Assembly (NCBI RefSeq): GCF_010645075.1
Contig: NZ_JAADZV010000016.1
Location: 1-63,778, forward strand
Length of the DNA: 63,778 bases
Source of the DNA: Flavobacterium limi
GTDB lineage: Bacteria > Bacteroidota > Bacteroidia > Flavobacteriales > Flavobacteriaceae
Reading direction: 5' to 3'
Shown here: positions 25,960 to 34,711 of the stretch, one piece after another
Layout: each line of letters opens with the position of its first letter
Position numbering within the stretch: the first letter of the stretch is position 1
The notes under the pieces: model-generated
Told to the model about the DNA's origin: nothing
Seen by the model: only the letters and a program-made list of their open reading frames with translations
The model's database searches: none
Made by a program: the position numbers and the translations under genes

Positions 25960-28593
25960 ATGACAATTCCAGCACAATTTGACGCTAAGACGATTGAGAG
26001 TAAATGGTATGATTACTGGATGAAAAACAACTATTTTCATTCCGAACCAGATCATAGAACACCGTACACCATTGTAATACCGCCGCCAAACGTCACTGGA
26101 GTACTTCACATGGGACATATGTTGAATAATACAATTCAGGATGTTTTAATTCGTAGAGCACGTCTTAAAGGATTCAACGCTTGTTGGGTTCCTGGAACAG
26201 ACCACGCTTCTATTGCTACTGAAGCAAAAGTAGTAGCAAAATTAAAAGCTGAAGGGATCAATAAAAACGACTTAACCCGAGAAGAATTCCTAAAACACGC
26301 TTGGGAATGGACAGATAAATACGGCGGAACAATCCTGGAGCAACTTAAGAAATTAGGCGCTTCATGCGATTGGGAACGTACTAAATTCACGATGGATCCG
26401 GATATGTCGGCTTCTGTAATTCGTTCTTTTGTTGATTTGTACAACAAAGGCTTAATTTACAGAGGTTACCGAATGGTAAACTGGGATCCGGAAGCGAAAA
26501 CAACTTTATCTGACGAAGAAGTAATTTATGAAGAACAACAAGGGAAATTATTTTTCTTAAAATATAAAATCGAAGGTTCAGAAGATTTTTTGACTATTGC
26601 TACAACACGCCCTGAAACTATTTTTGGAGATACTGCCATCTGTATTAATCCGAATGATGAGCGTTTTACACATTTAAAAGGTAAAAAAGCCATCGTTCCA
26701 ATTTGTGGCAGAGTAATTCCGATTATCGAAGACGAATACGTAGATGTAGAATTCGGAACAGGATGTTTGAAAGTAACGCCTGCTCACGATATGAACGACA
26801 AAACATTGGGTGAAAAACACAATCTTGAAATCGTTGATATTTTTAATGAAGATGCTACTTTAAACAGTTTCGGATTACATTATCAGGGAAAAGACCGTTT
26901 TGTAGTTCGTACCGAAATTGCAAAAGAATTAGAAGAAATTGGAGCTTTGGCTAAAACCGAAATCCACTTAAATAAAGTTGGAACTTCTGAAAGAACCAAA
27001 GCTGTAATCGAACCAAGATTATCAGATCAATGGTTCCTGAAAATGGAAGAATTGGTAAAACCAGCTATAAAATCAGTTTTAGAAACGGGAGATATTAAAT
27101 TACATCCAAAACGTTTCGAAAACACTTATGCACACTGGTTAAACAATATTCGTGACTGGAATATTTCGCGTCAATTATGGTGGGGACAACAAATTCCGGC
27201 GTATTATTACGGAGATGGAAAAGAAGATTTCGTAGTTGCTGAAAACATTCAAGATGCATTAGCATTAGCCAAAGAAAAAACCAACAACCAACAACTAACA
27301 ACTGACAACCTTAAACAGGATGTTGACGCCTTAGATACATGGTTTTCATCATGGTTATGGCCAATGTCTGTTTTTGGAGGAATCATGGATCCTGAAAGTC
27401 CGGATTTTAAATATTACTATCCAACAAACGACTTGGTAACAGGTCCGGATATTTTATTTTTCTGGGTTGCGAGAATGATTATTGCCGGTTACGAATATGC
27501 AGGAGATAAGCCGTTTACAAATGTATATTTAACAGGTTTAGTTCGTGATAAACAAGGACGTAAAATGTCTAAACAATTAGGTAATTCACCAGACCCTTTA
27601 GATTTGATTGATAAATTTGGCGCAGACGGTGTTCGTGTAGGATTGCTTTTAAGTGCTTCTGCAGGAAATGACATTATGTTTGATGAAGAATTATGCAGCC
27701 AGGGGAAAGCATTTTCAAACAAAATTTGGAATGCCTTCAAATTGATTAAAGGATGGGAAGTTTCAGAAACTATTCTACAGCCGGAATCTTCAAAAGTGGC
27801 AATCGAATGGTACGAAGCTAAATTACAGCAGGCTTTAGTTGATATCGAAGATAATTTTGACAAATACAGAATTTCAGATTCATTAATGGCTATTTATAAA
27901 TTGGTTTGGGATGATTTCTGTTCATGGTTCCTTGAAATGATCAAGCCAGCGTATCAACAGCCAATTGACAGCGTAACTTTTGCGAAAGCGATCGAAATGT
28001 TGGAAAATAACTTGAAGTTGCTTCACCCATTTATGCCTTTCCTGACAGAGGAAATTTGGCAGTTAATTGCTGAAAGAACTCCGGAAGAAGCTTTAATTGT
28101 TTCAACCTGGCCGGAAGTAAAACCATTTGATGCAAAATTAATTGCTGACTTTGAAAATTCAATAGAAGTAATTTCCGGAATCAGAACGATTCGTAAAGAC
28201 AAAAATATTCCGTTTAAAGATGCAATAGAATTAAAAGGAATCAACAGCGAGAATGTTTCAACTTATTTCGATTCAATTATAACGAAATTAGGAAACGTTT
28301 CGGCTTTCGAATATGTTTCTGAAAAAGTAGATGGTGCCTTGTCTTTCCGTGTAAAATCAAATGAATATTTCATTCCGATTACAGGAAATATCGACGTTGA
28401 AGCTGAAATCAAAAAACTGACAGAAGAGTTGACTTATACCAAAGGATTCCTGAAATCTGTAGAAGCAAAACTTTCAAACGAGAAATTCGTAAACGGAGCT
28501 CCGGAGAAAGTCCTTAATTTAGAAAAACAAAAACAAGCCGATGCTTTGGCTAAGATTGCAACAATTGAGCAGAGTCTGGCTGGTTTGAAGTAG
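25960..28593 (+). CDS. valS: Valyl-tRNA synthetase
   Basis: An 877-residue class I synthetase that loads valine on tRNA-Val and edits misactivated threonine. The HIGH motif is HMGH at 50-53 after PPPNVTGVL. The editing domain holds TTRPETIFGDTAICI. The KMSKS loop is KMSKQLGNSPDPL near residue 535. An anticodon-binding helical domain follows, with a C-terminal coiled coil (about 810-877) typical of ValS. A segment rich in N, Q and T near residue 445 (NNQQLTTDNL) has repetitive codons but fits the family length. The leader before the gene is unusual and contains a long inverted repeat. Confidence 0.97.
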   Translation: MTIPAQFDAKTIESKWYDYWMKNNYFHSEPDHRTPYTIVIPPPNVTGVLHMGHMLNNTIQDVLIRRARLKGFNACWVPGTDHASIATEAKVVAKLKAEGINKNDLTREEFLKHAWEWTDKYGGTILEQLKKLGASCDWERTKFTMDPDMSASVIRSFVDLYNKGLIYRGYRMVNWDPEAKTTLSDEEVIYEEQQGKLFFLKYKIEGSEDFLTIATTRPETIFGDTAICINPNDERFTHLKGKKAIVPICGRVIPIIEDEYVDVEFGTGCLKVTPAHDMNDKTLGEKHNLEIVDIFNEDATLNSFGLHYQGKDRFVVRTEIAKELEEIGALAKTEIHLNKVGTSERTKAVIEPRLSDQWFLKMEELVKPAIKSVLETGDIKLHPKRFENTYAHWLNNIRDWNISRQLWWGQQIPAYYYGDGKEDFVVAENIQDALALAKEKTNNQQLTTDNLKQDVDALDTWFSSWLWPMSVFGGIMDPESPDFKYYYPTNDLVTGPDILFFWVARMIIAGYEYAGDKPFTNVYLTGLVRDKQGRKMSKQLGNSPDPLDLIDKFGADGVRVGLLLSASAGNDIMFDEELCSQGKAFSNKIWNAFKLIKGWEVSETILQPESSKVAIEWYEAKLQQALVDIEDNFDKYRISDSLMAIYKLVWDDFCSWFLEMIKPAYQQPIDSVTFAKAIEMLENNLKLLHPFMPFLTEEIWQLIAERTPEEALIVSTWPEVKPFDAKLIADFENSIEVISGIRTIRKDKNIPFKDAIELKGINSENVSTYFDSIITKLGNVSAFEYVSEKVDGALSFRVKSNEYFIPITGNIDVEAEIKKLTEELTYTKGFLKSVEAKLSNEKFVNGAPEKVLNLEKQKQADALAKIATIEQSLAGLK

Positions 28594-28617
28594 GAAATTA
28601 AACTTAGTTTATAATAC

Positions 28618-28653
28618 TAAACCCGATAGATTTTAAAATTTGTCGGGTTTTAT
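28618..28653 (+). terminator. Terminator after valS
   Basis: AAACCCGA and TCGGGTTT form an 8 bp stem with an AT-rich loop, followed by a T-rich stretch. Confidence 0.75.
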
Positions 28654-28770
28654 TTTGGACTTAAATGACTAGTTTTTATTCAAAAAATATATTCGACTTT
28701 TATGATTTTGTATTTTAAAATGATATAATTTTAATACGGTTTTGTCTCTAAAAATTAACTGTATTTTGCA

Positions 28771-29835
28771 ATGAAAAAAATCGTTTTGCTGGTGTTTGTT
28801 TTTTCTCTTTTTTGTGGATGTTCTAAAAAAGAAAATCAGGTTGTAAATGTTGAAAGAGCTTTCTATTATTGGAAAAGCGGTTCTTATTTTGATGCTGAAT
28901 CGGCAAAACAATTAAATAAATTAGAGGTTAAAAAAATCTACTATAAACTTTTTGAGGTGGATTATAATGAATCGATGGGGAATTTTCCATATCAAAAAAA
29001 TAGCCCGTCCCTGTATACTTTTCGCGATTTGGATTCCGTAAATGTTGTTCCGGTTGTTTTTATTAAAAATGAAATCTTTCAATATAATAATGAAAAATCA
29101 TTAGATAAATTAGCAGATAACATAACCTTTTTGATAGATAAATATCATAAGGAAAATAATGATTATGACAAAAGTGACGAGAAAATAATATTTGATTATA
29201 CAGAAATTCAGATTGACTGTGATTGGACAAAATCTACAAAAGACAAATACTTTTATCTGTTAAAGAAAATTAAGGAATTGTCAAAAAAAGAAATTAGTTG
29301 TACGCTGCGTCTTTATCCGTATAAATATCCCGATATTATGGGAGTTCCTCCGGTAGATAAAGCAACTTTGATGTGTTATAATTTAATTAAACCCTTATCA
29401 AAAAAAGAAAAAAACTCCATTTTAGATATCGAAGAATTAAAATCTTATCTAAATAAAAAAAGAAGTTATCCGGTACATTTAGATGTGGCACTGCCTGTTT
29501 TTTACTGGACACTTTGGTATCATAATAATCGTTTTGCCGGACTGGTAAATTTTAATTCGGCTGATATAAGTGAATTTGCCAAGCAAACGAAACCAATGTG
29601 GTATGAAGTAACCAAAGATTATACTTATGAATATGAAACGTATTTAAAAAAAGGAGACCAGCTGAAATGCGAAGAAGTAGATGCAAAAACGATTACAGAA
29701 GCTATTTCAATTATAAAGCAAAATGTCGAATTCGATAATACTACAACAATTTCATTATTCCATTTAGACGACAGTACTTTTAAAAAATACAGCCATGAAG
29801 AAGTTTCTAGTTTTTACAGTTCTTTTAGTAAGTAG
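28771..29835 (+). CDS. Lipoprotein with TIM-barrel-like (glycosidase-like) sequence, function unknown
   Basis: A 354-residue protein with a lipoprotein signal (MKKIVLLVFVFSLFCGCSKK, lipidated Cys near 17). The mature part has regularly spaced hydrophobic strands that look like a TIM barrel: RAFYYWKSG, VKKIYYKLFEVDY, VVPVVFI, TEIQIDCDWTKST, ISCTLRLYPYK, ATLMCYNLI and LDVALPVFYWTLWYHN. The order resembles DUF3142 or GH18-like proteins, with IQIDCDW where the barrel-strand-4 acidic motif would be, but the classic DxxDxDxE is absent. Catalysis is unproven. Its last 41 bases overlap the start of the next gene, which points to translational coupling. Confidence 0.7.
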   Translation: MKKIVLLVFVFSLFCGCSKKENQVVNVERAFYYWKSGSYFDAESAKQLNKLEVKKIYYKLFEVDYNESMGNFPYQKNSPSLYTFRDLDSVNVVPVVFIKNEIFQYNNEKSLDKLADNITFLIDKYHKENNDYDKSDEKIIFDYTEIQIDCDWTKSTKDKYFYLLKKIKELSKKEISCTLRLYPYKYPDIMGVPPVDKATLMCYNLIKPLSKKEKNSILDIEELKSYLNKKRSYPVHLDVALPVFYWTLWYHNNRFAGLVNFNSADISEFAKQTKPMWYEVTKDYTYEYETYLKKGDQLKCEEVDAKTITEAISIIKQNVEFDNTTTISLFHLDDSTFKKYSHEEVSSFYSSFSK

Positions 29836-32065
29836 TTTTAGCAGAACTCTGGCTTGTGGTTATTCTCCGAACGGCGAAGATGTAAGATATTCGATCTGTA
29901 AACCGGAATATTTTAAATATGCGTCATATAAAGCTTTTTATTATAACGCCGATCTATGGGGATTTGACTATGACAGAGACCCAAATAGTTACAAATTGAT
30001 AGATGCCAATATTTTGGATTGGTACAATTTTACGAATAGAAAGGTTTCAATAGAAGATATAGAAGATTTTAATTTTAATTTGACTTATACAGATGTTCAT
30101 TCACAAAGTGATAATGAATTTATTAAGTATTTGTATGTCAATAATAAAACAGAAGCGATCAGGTATCTAAAAATAGCAAAAAGCTGCGAGCTCACTAATG
30201 ATTCAGATGATGTCTGGGAAAGAAATGAAAATGAAAACAATCAAAGAAGAAGTCAATTATTAGCTAAAATAATTAAGATTACAAACAGTGAAAAAAATCA
30301 ATATTTTAAAAGAAAATATGCTTTTTTAACCATCCGTCTTGCATATTATTCAGGCGATATAAATATGATTAAAGACGTTTTTAAATCTAATTTTAAAGAA
30401 GGAAAAAAAGACTATCTCTATTATTGGAGTTTATTTTTTTACACTTTTACTCAGGAAAATCAGGCTTATATGGTCGATGTAGCCAATTTAATGGCTAATT
30501 GCCCAGAAAAAAAATATGCCAGTTATTATTTTTTTCATGAAAAATTTAAGATAGACGAAGCTTTAAAACTATCCAAAACTAAAGAAGAAATTGCAAATGT
30601 TTACGCATACGCTTCTATGCAGAAGAAAGATAAAAACATACACTATCTTAAAGAAATTTATAAAAATAATCCAAAGTCAGAAATTTTAGGTTTTTTACTT
30701 TTGCGTGAACTGAATAAAATTGAAGATTGGGTTTATACACCTTATTATTCTAATTACACACCATCAACAGATTTCGAAAATTTCTGGAGTAATGATAAAA
30801 ATAAAATTACAACAGAGACATTAAGAAACCAATCTGAGGTTGATCGGCTTTATGCGCAGGAAATACTTGATTTTATAAAATCTATTGAAATCAATAAAAT
30901 ACACGATCCTGTCGTTTGGAAAGCTGTTCAAATTAATCTGGAGTTTATTACCAGACATTATAATGACTGTTTACAAAATATCACTTTGTTTAAAAAGCAG
31001 TATCCATCAGAAAAGGTTATTGAAGAAATAGAAAAAATAAAAGCACTTTGTATTACTGCCGATCAGGAAAATGGAAAAGCAGTTATAAAGCCGGAAATCG
31101 AATCTGTTATTTTGAAATACAAAGATGACGAGCGTTTTATTTTCGCATTGGGAAGAGAATTAGAATTTAAAGGAAATATTGTAGACGGATTAGCTTTAAT
31201 GTCCTTAATTGAAGGAACTACAAATGAGGGCTATAATTCAGATGATGTAGAGTGGAGGGACAATCGCATTAAAACATCCGGAAATCTGGCAGAATTTTAT
31301 CGTTACTTTGATTATGTAGATTTTGTTTATGCTGCTAAAGATTTACAAAAAATCATAAATAGAGTAGAGAATGAAAATTGGTCTGAATTTCAAAAAAACA
31401 TTTATACAAAAATATCTAAAGACAAGGATTACTTAAAAGATTTGTTAGGGACAAAGTACATTAGAGAAAATCAATTAAGTAATGCTTTAAAAACCTTTAG
31501 AAGTTTAGACAAAAAATATTGGGATGATAATTACAATGCGTGGGAAAGAGGAGAATATGATGAAAATTACGTTTTTAATCAAAATCCATTTTATGATTTT
31601 AAACATACAAAAGACTTTATTGAACATAAAGAAAAATATATTGTTACGAAACTTTCAGTGACTGAGCGGCTTATCAAATACACTAATTTAGCCAATAACC
31701 CAAAAACCAAAGATCGGGATTATTATTATTTTCTTATTGCAAATTGTTATTACAATATGTCAGATTATGGTAATTCCTGGATGATGCGTCGTTATTTCAG
31801 CAGCGGTTATGATATTTACCATGGAAAGGAATCTTATATAGATGAAATTGAATATAGAAATAAATTGAAAGCTGTAGCAAATTACAAGCTTGCATTTCAA
31901 AATGCAAAAACAGATAAATTTAAAGCGTTGTGTTTACGGATGATTGATTTTGCAGAAAAAGAAGAATATACAAATTCGTCAAGAGTTACTAAACAATTTC
32001 CGGAATTTGCTTCAGATTTATCTGGATGTGAAAATTTGGAAAGTTATTTTAATGCGAGAAGATAA
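29795..32065 (+). CDS. Large exported protein of unknown function, overlapping the lipoprotein gene
   Basis: A 756-residue protein with a signal peptide (MKKFLVFTVLLVSSFSRTLA) and a mature start at CGYSPNGEDVRYSICKPEYF. The rest is mostly helical with aromatic-rich repeats (such as YYFLIANCYYNMSDYGNSWM near 640 and YAYASMQKKDKNIHYLKEIY near 270), which look TPR-like. No catalytic motif is seen. The start codon lies inside the preceding gene in the +1 frame (41-base overlap). The CGYSP.GED start recalls a family of unknown proteins in Bacteroidota. The pair probably works together in the envelope. Confidence 0.75.
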   Translation: MKKFLVFTVLLVSSFSRTLACGYSPNGEDVRYSICKPEYFKYASYKAFYYNADLWGFDYDRDPNSYKLIDANILDWYNFTNRKVSIEDIEDFNFNLTYTDVHSQSDNEFIKYLYVNNKTEAIRYLKIAKSCELTNDSDDVWERNENENNQRRSQLLAKIIKITNSEKNQYFKRKYAFLTIRLAYYSGDINMIKDVFKSNFKEGKKDYLYYWSLFFYTFTQENQAYMVDVANLMANCPEKKYASYYFFHEKFKIDEALKLSKTKEEIANVYAYASMQKKDKNIHYLKEIYKNNPKSEILGFLLLRELNKIEDWVYTPYYSNYTPSTDFENFWSNDKNKITTETLRNQSEVDRLYAQEILDFIKSIEINKIHDPVVWKAVQINLEFITRHYNDCLQNITLFKKQYPSEKVIEEIEKIKALCITADQENGKAVIKPEIESVILKYKDDERFIFALGRELEFKGNIVDGLALMSLIEGTTNEGYNSDDVEWRDNRIKTSGNLAEFYRYFDYVDFVYAAKDLQKIINRVENENWSEFQKNIYTKISKDKDYLKDLLGTKYIRENQLSNALKTFRSLDKKYWDDNYNAWERGEYDENYVFNQNPFYDFKHTKDFIEHKEKYIVTKLSVTERLIKYTNLANNPKTKDRDYYYFLIANCYYNMSDYGNSWMMRRYFSSGYDIYHGKESYIDEIEYRNKLKAVANYKLAFQNAKTDKFKALCLRMIDFAEKEEYTNSSRVTKQFPEFASDLSGCENLESYFNARR

Positions 32066-32069
32066 AAAC

Positions 32070-32103
32070 AAACCCCGACTGAACTATATCCTGTCGGGGT
32101 TTT
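32070..32103. terminator. Terminator after the overlapping gene pair
   Basis: AAACCCCGAC and GTCGGGGTTT form a perfect 10 bp stem with a 13-base loop. A T-rich stretch follows on both strands, so it may also end the leftward DUF4294 gene. Confidence 0.85.
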
Positions 32104-32118
32104 ACATTTTTTTAGCAC

Positions 32119-32796
32119 TTATTTCTTATTAAGCTCTGCAGCTTTTTGTTCCCAAAATGTTTCAAGTTTACTATAATCAATTGCATCAGCTGGTTTTTGG
32201 TAAGATAACCTGCCGGATTCAAATGCCCGGACGAGAATGGTTTCTATCAGATAATCTTCGTTGACTTCAAAAGGTTTGTATTCCCGTTTTAAACTAATGT
32301 CAAACATATTCGCAGTAGCATTTGACACAAATGCCTTGAAACCGCTTTTTAAAGTTTTTACTAATTCGTATGTTGTTATTCCGGTCTGTCGATGGATAAG
32401 TTTTACTAAAATTTGTCCTTGTTTTCGGGAAAGTTTTTTTAATCTTGCTTCGAACTCATTATTAAGATAATCTTCAACTATTTTGAAATATTTTTTCTTT
32501 TCCCGGCTGGTTTTCAAACGCGCCATTCCGTTGTTTAAAGCCGTTAATCGGTCTGCCGCCAGTTTTGCATAAGGATAAACTTTGTAAACCCTGTTCTGAA
32601 GAATCAGAAACTGTTTTTTAGCTTCAGGATTCAGTTCACCTTTTGAAATAACAATTTCCGCTAATTCAATTGTATCATTCAGAATTGAATCATTTTCAGT
32701 AAGCGTGTAGCCCATTTCACTTTCTTTTGGCGTAATCTGTGCTTTAGCAGTAAAAGAAATTAAAAGAAAACATAAAATACAGGTTGTAAATCTCAT
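32119..32796 (-). CDS. DUF4294 domain exported protein
   Basis: A 225-residue protein with a signal peptide (MRFTTCILCFLLISFTAKAQ). The DUF4294 part is recognised by YKVYPYAKLAADRLTALNN at about 72-90, followed by a charged helical segment (RLKTSREKKKYFKIVEDYL), KLSRKQGQILVKLIHRQTG and a C-terminal YEPFEVNEDYLIE-like part. The family is confined to Bacteroidota and has no known role. It is convergent with the previous gene pair and divergent from the M42 peptidase. Confidence 0.85.
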   Translation of the reverse strand: MRFTTCILCFLLISFTAKAQITPKESEMGYTLTENDSILNDTIELAEIVISKGELNPEAKKQFLILQNRVYKVYPYAKLAADRLTALNNGMARLKTSREKKKYFKIVEDYLNNEFEARLKKLSRKQGQILVKLIHRQTGITTYELVKTLKSGFKAFVSNATANMFDISLKREYKPFEVNEDYLIETILVRAFESGRLSYQKPADAIDYSKLETFWEQKAAELNKK

Positions 32797-32878
32797 CGAA
32801 TATATATTTAAGTGTAAAATTATACATTATATACACAACTGTAGTACCAAATTTTTAAATTAGCAAAAAAATATTTTT

Positions 32879-33967
32879 ATGAGTACAAAATCTATACTGA
32901 ATGATACGTCAATTGCTTTTTTAGAAAGCTACCTAAATAACGCTTCGCCGACAGGTTACGAAAGCGAAGGACAAAAAATCTGGATGAATTATCTGGAGCC
33001 TTATGTAGATACTTTTATTACGGATACGTACGGTACTGCAGTAGGAGTTATCAATCCGGATGCACCTTTCAAAGTTGTGATCGAAGGTCATGCCGATGAA
33101 ATTTCGTGGTATGTAAATTATATCACAGATGATGGTTTAATATATGTAATTAGAAACGGAGGTTCTGATCACCAGATTGCACCTTCAAAAAGAGTAAACA
33201 TCCATACAAAAAAAGGAATTGTAAAGGGAATTTTCGGGTGGCCAGCCATTCATACCCGTTTGCGCGACAAAGAAGAGATCCCGAAATTAAGCAATATTTT
33301 TATTGATCTGGGTTGCGAAACCAAAGAGGAGGTTTTAGAATTGGGGGTTCATGTGGGCTGCGTAATTACGTATCCGGATGAATTTATGATCTTAAACGAA
33401 AATAAATTTGTATGCCGTGCTATTGACAACAGAATGGGCGGCTTTATGATTGCAGAAGTGGCCCGTTTGCTAAAAGAGAATAATAAAACCCTTCCGTTTG
33501 GTTTATACATTGTGAATTCTGTTCAGGAAGAGATTGGTCTTCGGGGAGCAGAAATGATTTCGCAGCGAATCAAACCCAATGTTGCTATTGTGACCGATGT
33601 TTGCCATGATACAACTACTCCAATGATTGATAAAAAAGTCGAGGGTGATCTAAAAATAGGCAAAGGACCGGTTATTGGATATGCTCCGGCAATACAAAAT
33701 AATCTAAGAGACTTAATTGTAGATACAGCCGAGGAGAAAAACATCCCTTTTCAGCGTCACGCGACTTCCAGAGCTACAGGAACGGATACAGATGCATTTG
33801 CTTATAGCAATGGAGGCGTGGCTTCAGCATTGATTTCCCTGCCATTGCGTTATATGCATACGACTGTAGAAATGGTTCACAAAGAAGATGTTGAAAATGT
33901 GATTCAGTTGATTTATGAATCATTATTGAAAATCGAAAACAATGAAACTTTTTCTTATTTTAAATAA
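32879..33967 (+). CDS. M42 family glutamyl aminopeptidase-like metallopeptidase
   Basis: A 362-residue cytosolic peptidase of the M42 family, which cleaves N-terminal residues with a two-metal centre and forms large tetrahedral assemblies in known members. Visible metal and catalytic residues: His71 and Asp73 in IEGHADEISW, Asp in CRAIDNRMGG, the Glu pair in SVQEEIGLRGA, Asp in VTDVCHD and the final His in RYMHTTVEMVHKED. An inserted PDZ-like domain at about 85-180 is typical of the family. No signal peptide is present. Substrate preference cannot be read from sequence. Confidence 0.92.
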   Translation: MSTKSILNDTSIAFLESYLNNASPTGYESEGQKIWMNYLEPYVDTFITDTYGTAVGVINPDAPFKVVIEGHADEISWYVNYITDDGLIYVIRNGGSDHQIAPSKRVNIHTKKGIVKGIFGWPAIHTRLRDKEEIPKLSNIFIDLGCETKEEVLELGVHVGCVITYPDEFMILNENKFVCRAIDNRMGGFMIAEVARLLKENNKTLPFGLYIVNSVQEEIGLRGAEMISQRIKPNVAIVTDVCHDTTTPMIDKKVEGDLKIGKGPVIGYAPAIQNNLRDLIVDTAEEKNIPFQRHATSRATGTDTDAFAYSNGGVASALISLPLRYMHTTVEMVHKEDVENVIQLIYESLLKIENNETFSYFK

Positions 33968-33982
33968 GAAATCATTTAAAAT

Positions 33983-34016
33983 GTTAATTCGGTTATCGGA
34001 ATATAACCGAATTAAC
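33983..34016. repeat. 14 bp perfect inverted repeat before the response regulator gene
   Basis: GTTAATTCGGTTAT and ATAACCGAATTAAC are exact complements around a 6-base spacer. There is no T run on the plus strand. It may be a weak terminator of the M42 gene or an operator for the regulator gene 15 bases downstream. Confidence 0.75.
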
Positions 34017-34030
34017 TAATAAAAAAAAGC

Positions 34031-34711
34031 ATGAAAATTTTACTGCTCGAAGACGATTTTACTTTATCTAAAGAAATAGCTGTATTCTTTGCTTCAAAAG
34101 AATTCGAGTGTGTTCCCTATTATGATGGTGCATTGCTGTTAAGGAAATATTTGCCGTATGATTATGATTTGATAATTCTCGATATTAATGTTCCCGGTAT
34201 AAACGGAATCGAAGTTTGTAAAAAAATTAGGGAAGCCGATAAAAAAACGCCTATTATCATGTTGACTGCTTTCAGCGAAATCGAAGACAAACTAGCTTCT
34301 TTTGACAGTGGTGCCGATGATTATCTGGTAAAACCTTTCCATTTTGAAGAATTGTATGCAAGGATTTCTTCTCTCTTAAGGCGAAAAGAAATTCCTCAGC
34401 AGGCTGAAAATAAGATTGTGATTCAGGATCTGGAAATTTCAGAATCTGAAATGAAAGTATTCCGCGCAGGCGAAGAAATTAAGCTCACCCCTAAAGAATT
34501 TAAACTGATTCTGATTTTAGCCCAAGCCAAAGGAAAAGTACTTTCAAAACAATTTATAGCCGAAAAATTGTGGGATTATCATATCGAAACTAATCAGAAT
34601 ACCATTGAAGTTTACATTAATTTTCTTCGAAAAAAAATTGACAAGGACTACGAAACCAAACTAATCCGAACCAAAATAGGTTATGGATATTATCTAAGCG
34701 ATCAGGAATGA
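34031..34711 (+). CDS. OmpR/PhoB family response regulator
   Basis: A 226-residue transcription factor. The receiver domain has the acidic pair in LLEDDF (8-9), the phosphorylated Asp51 in LIILDINVPG, Thr79 in IIMLTAFS and Lys101 in YLVKPFH. The C-terminal winged-helix domain starts near 130 and includes LTPKEFKLILILAQAKGKVLS and the recognition helix region NTIEVYINFLRKKID. The stop overlaps the start of the sensor kinase gene (ATGA), so the two are co-expressed. The metal efflux genes follow; phased TTAAG repeats in front of them are likely its binding site. Confidence 0.94.
   Translation: MKILLLEDDFTLSKEIAVFFASKEFECVPYYDGALLLRKYLPYDYDLIILDINVPGINGIEVCKKIREADKKTPIIMLTAFSEIEDKLASFDSGADDYLVKPFHFEELYARISSLLRRKEIPQQAENKIVIQDLEISESEMKVFRAGEEIKLTPKEFKLILILAQAKGKVLSKQFIAEKLWDYHIETNQNTIEVYINFLRKKIDKDYETKLIRTKIGYGYYLSDQE

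Noticed and set aside
27280..27310. Repeat-like CAACAA-rich stretch inside valS that looks like an inserted intergenic repeat
   Set aside because: From memory of related ValS proteins the segment (NNQQLTTDNL) aligns without extra length to a normal loop before the DTWFSSWLWP motif, so it is coding sequence with repetitive codons and not an insertion.
27489..27863. 124-codon minus-strand frame inside valS
   Set aside because: Antisense shadow of valS with no recognisable domain.
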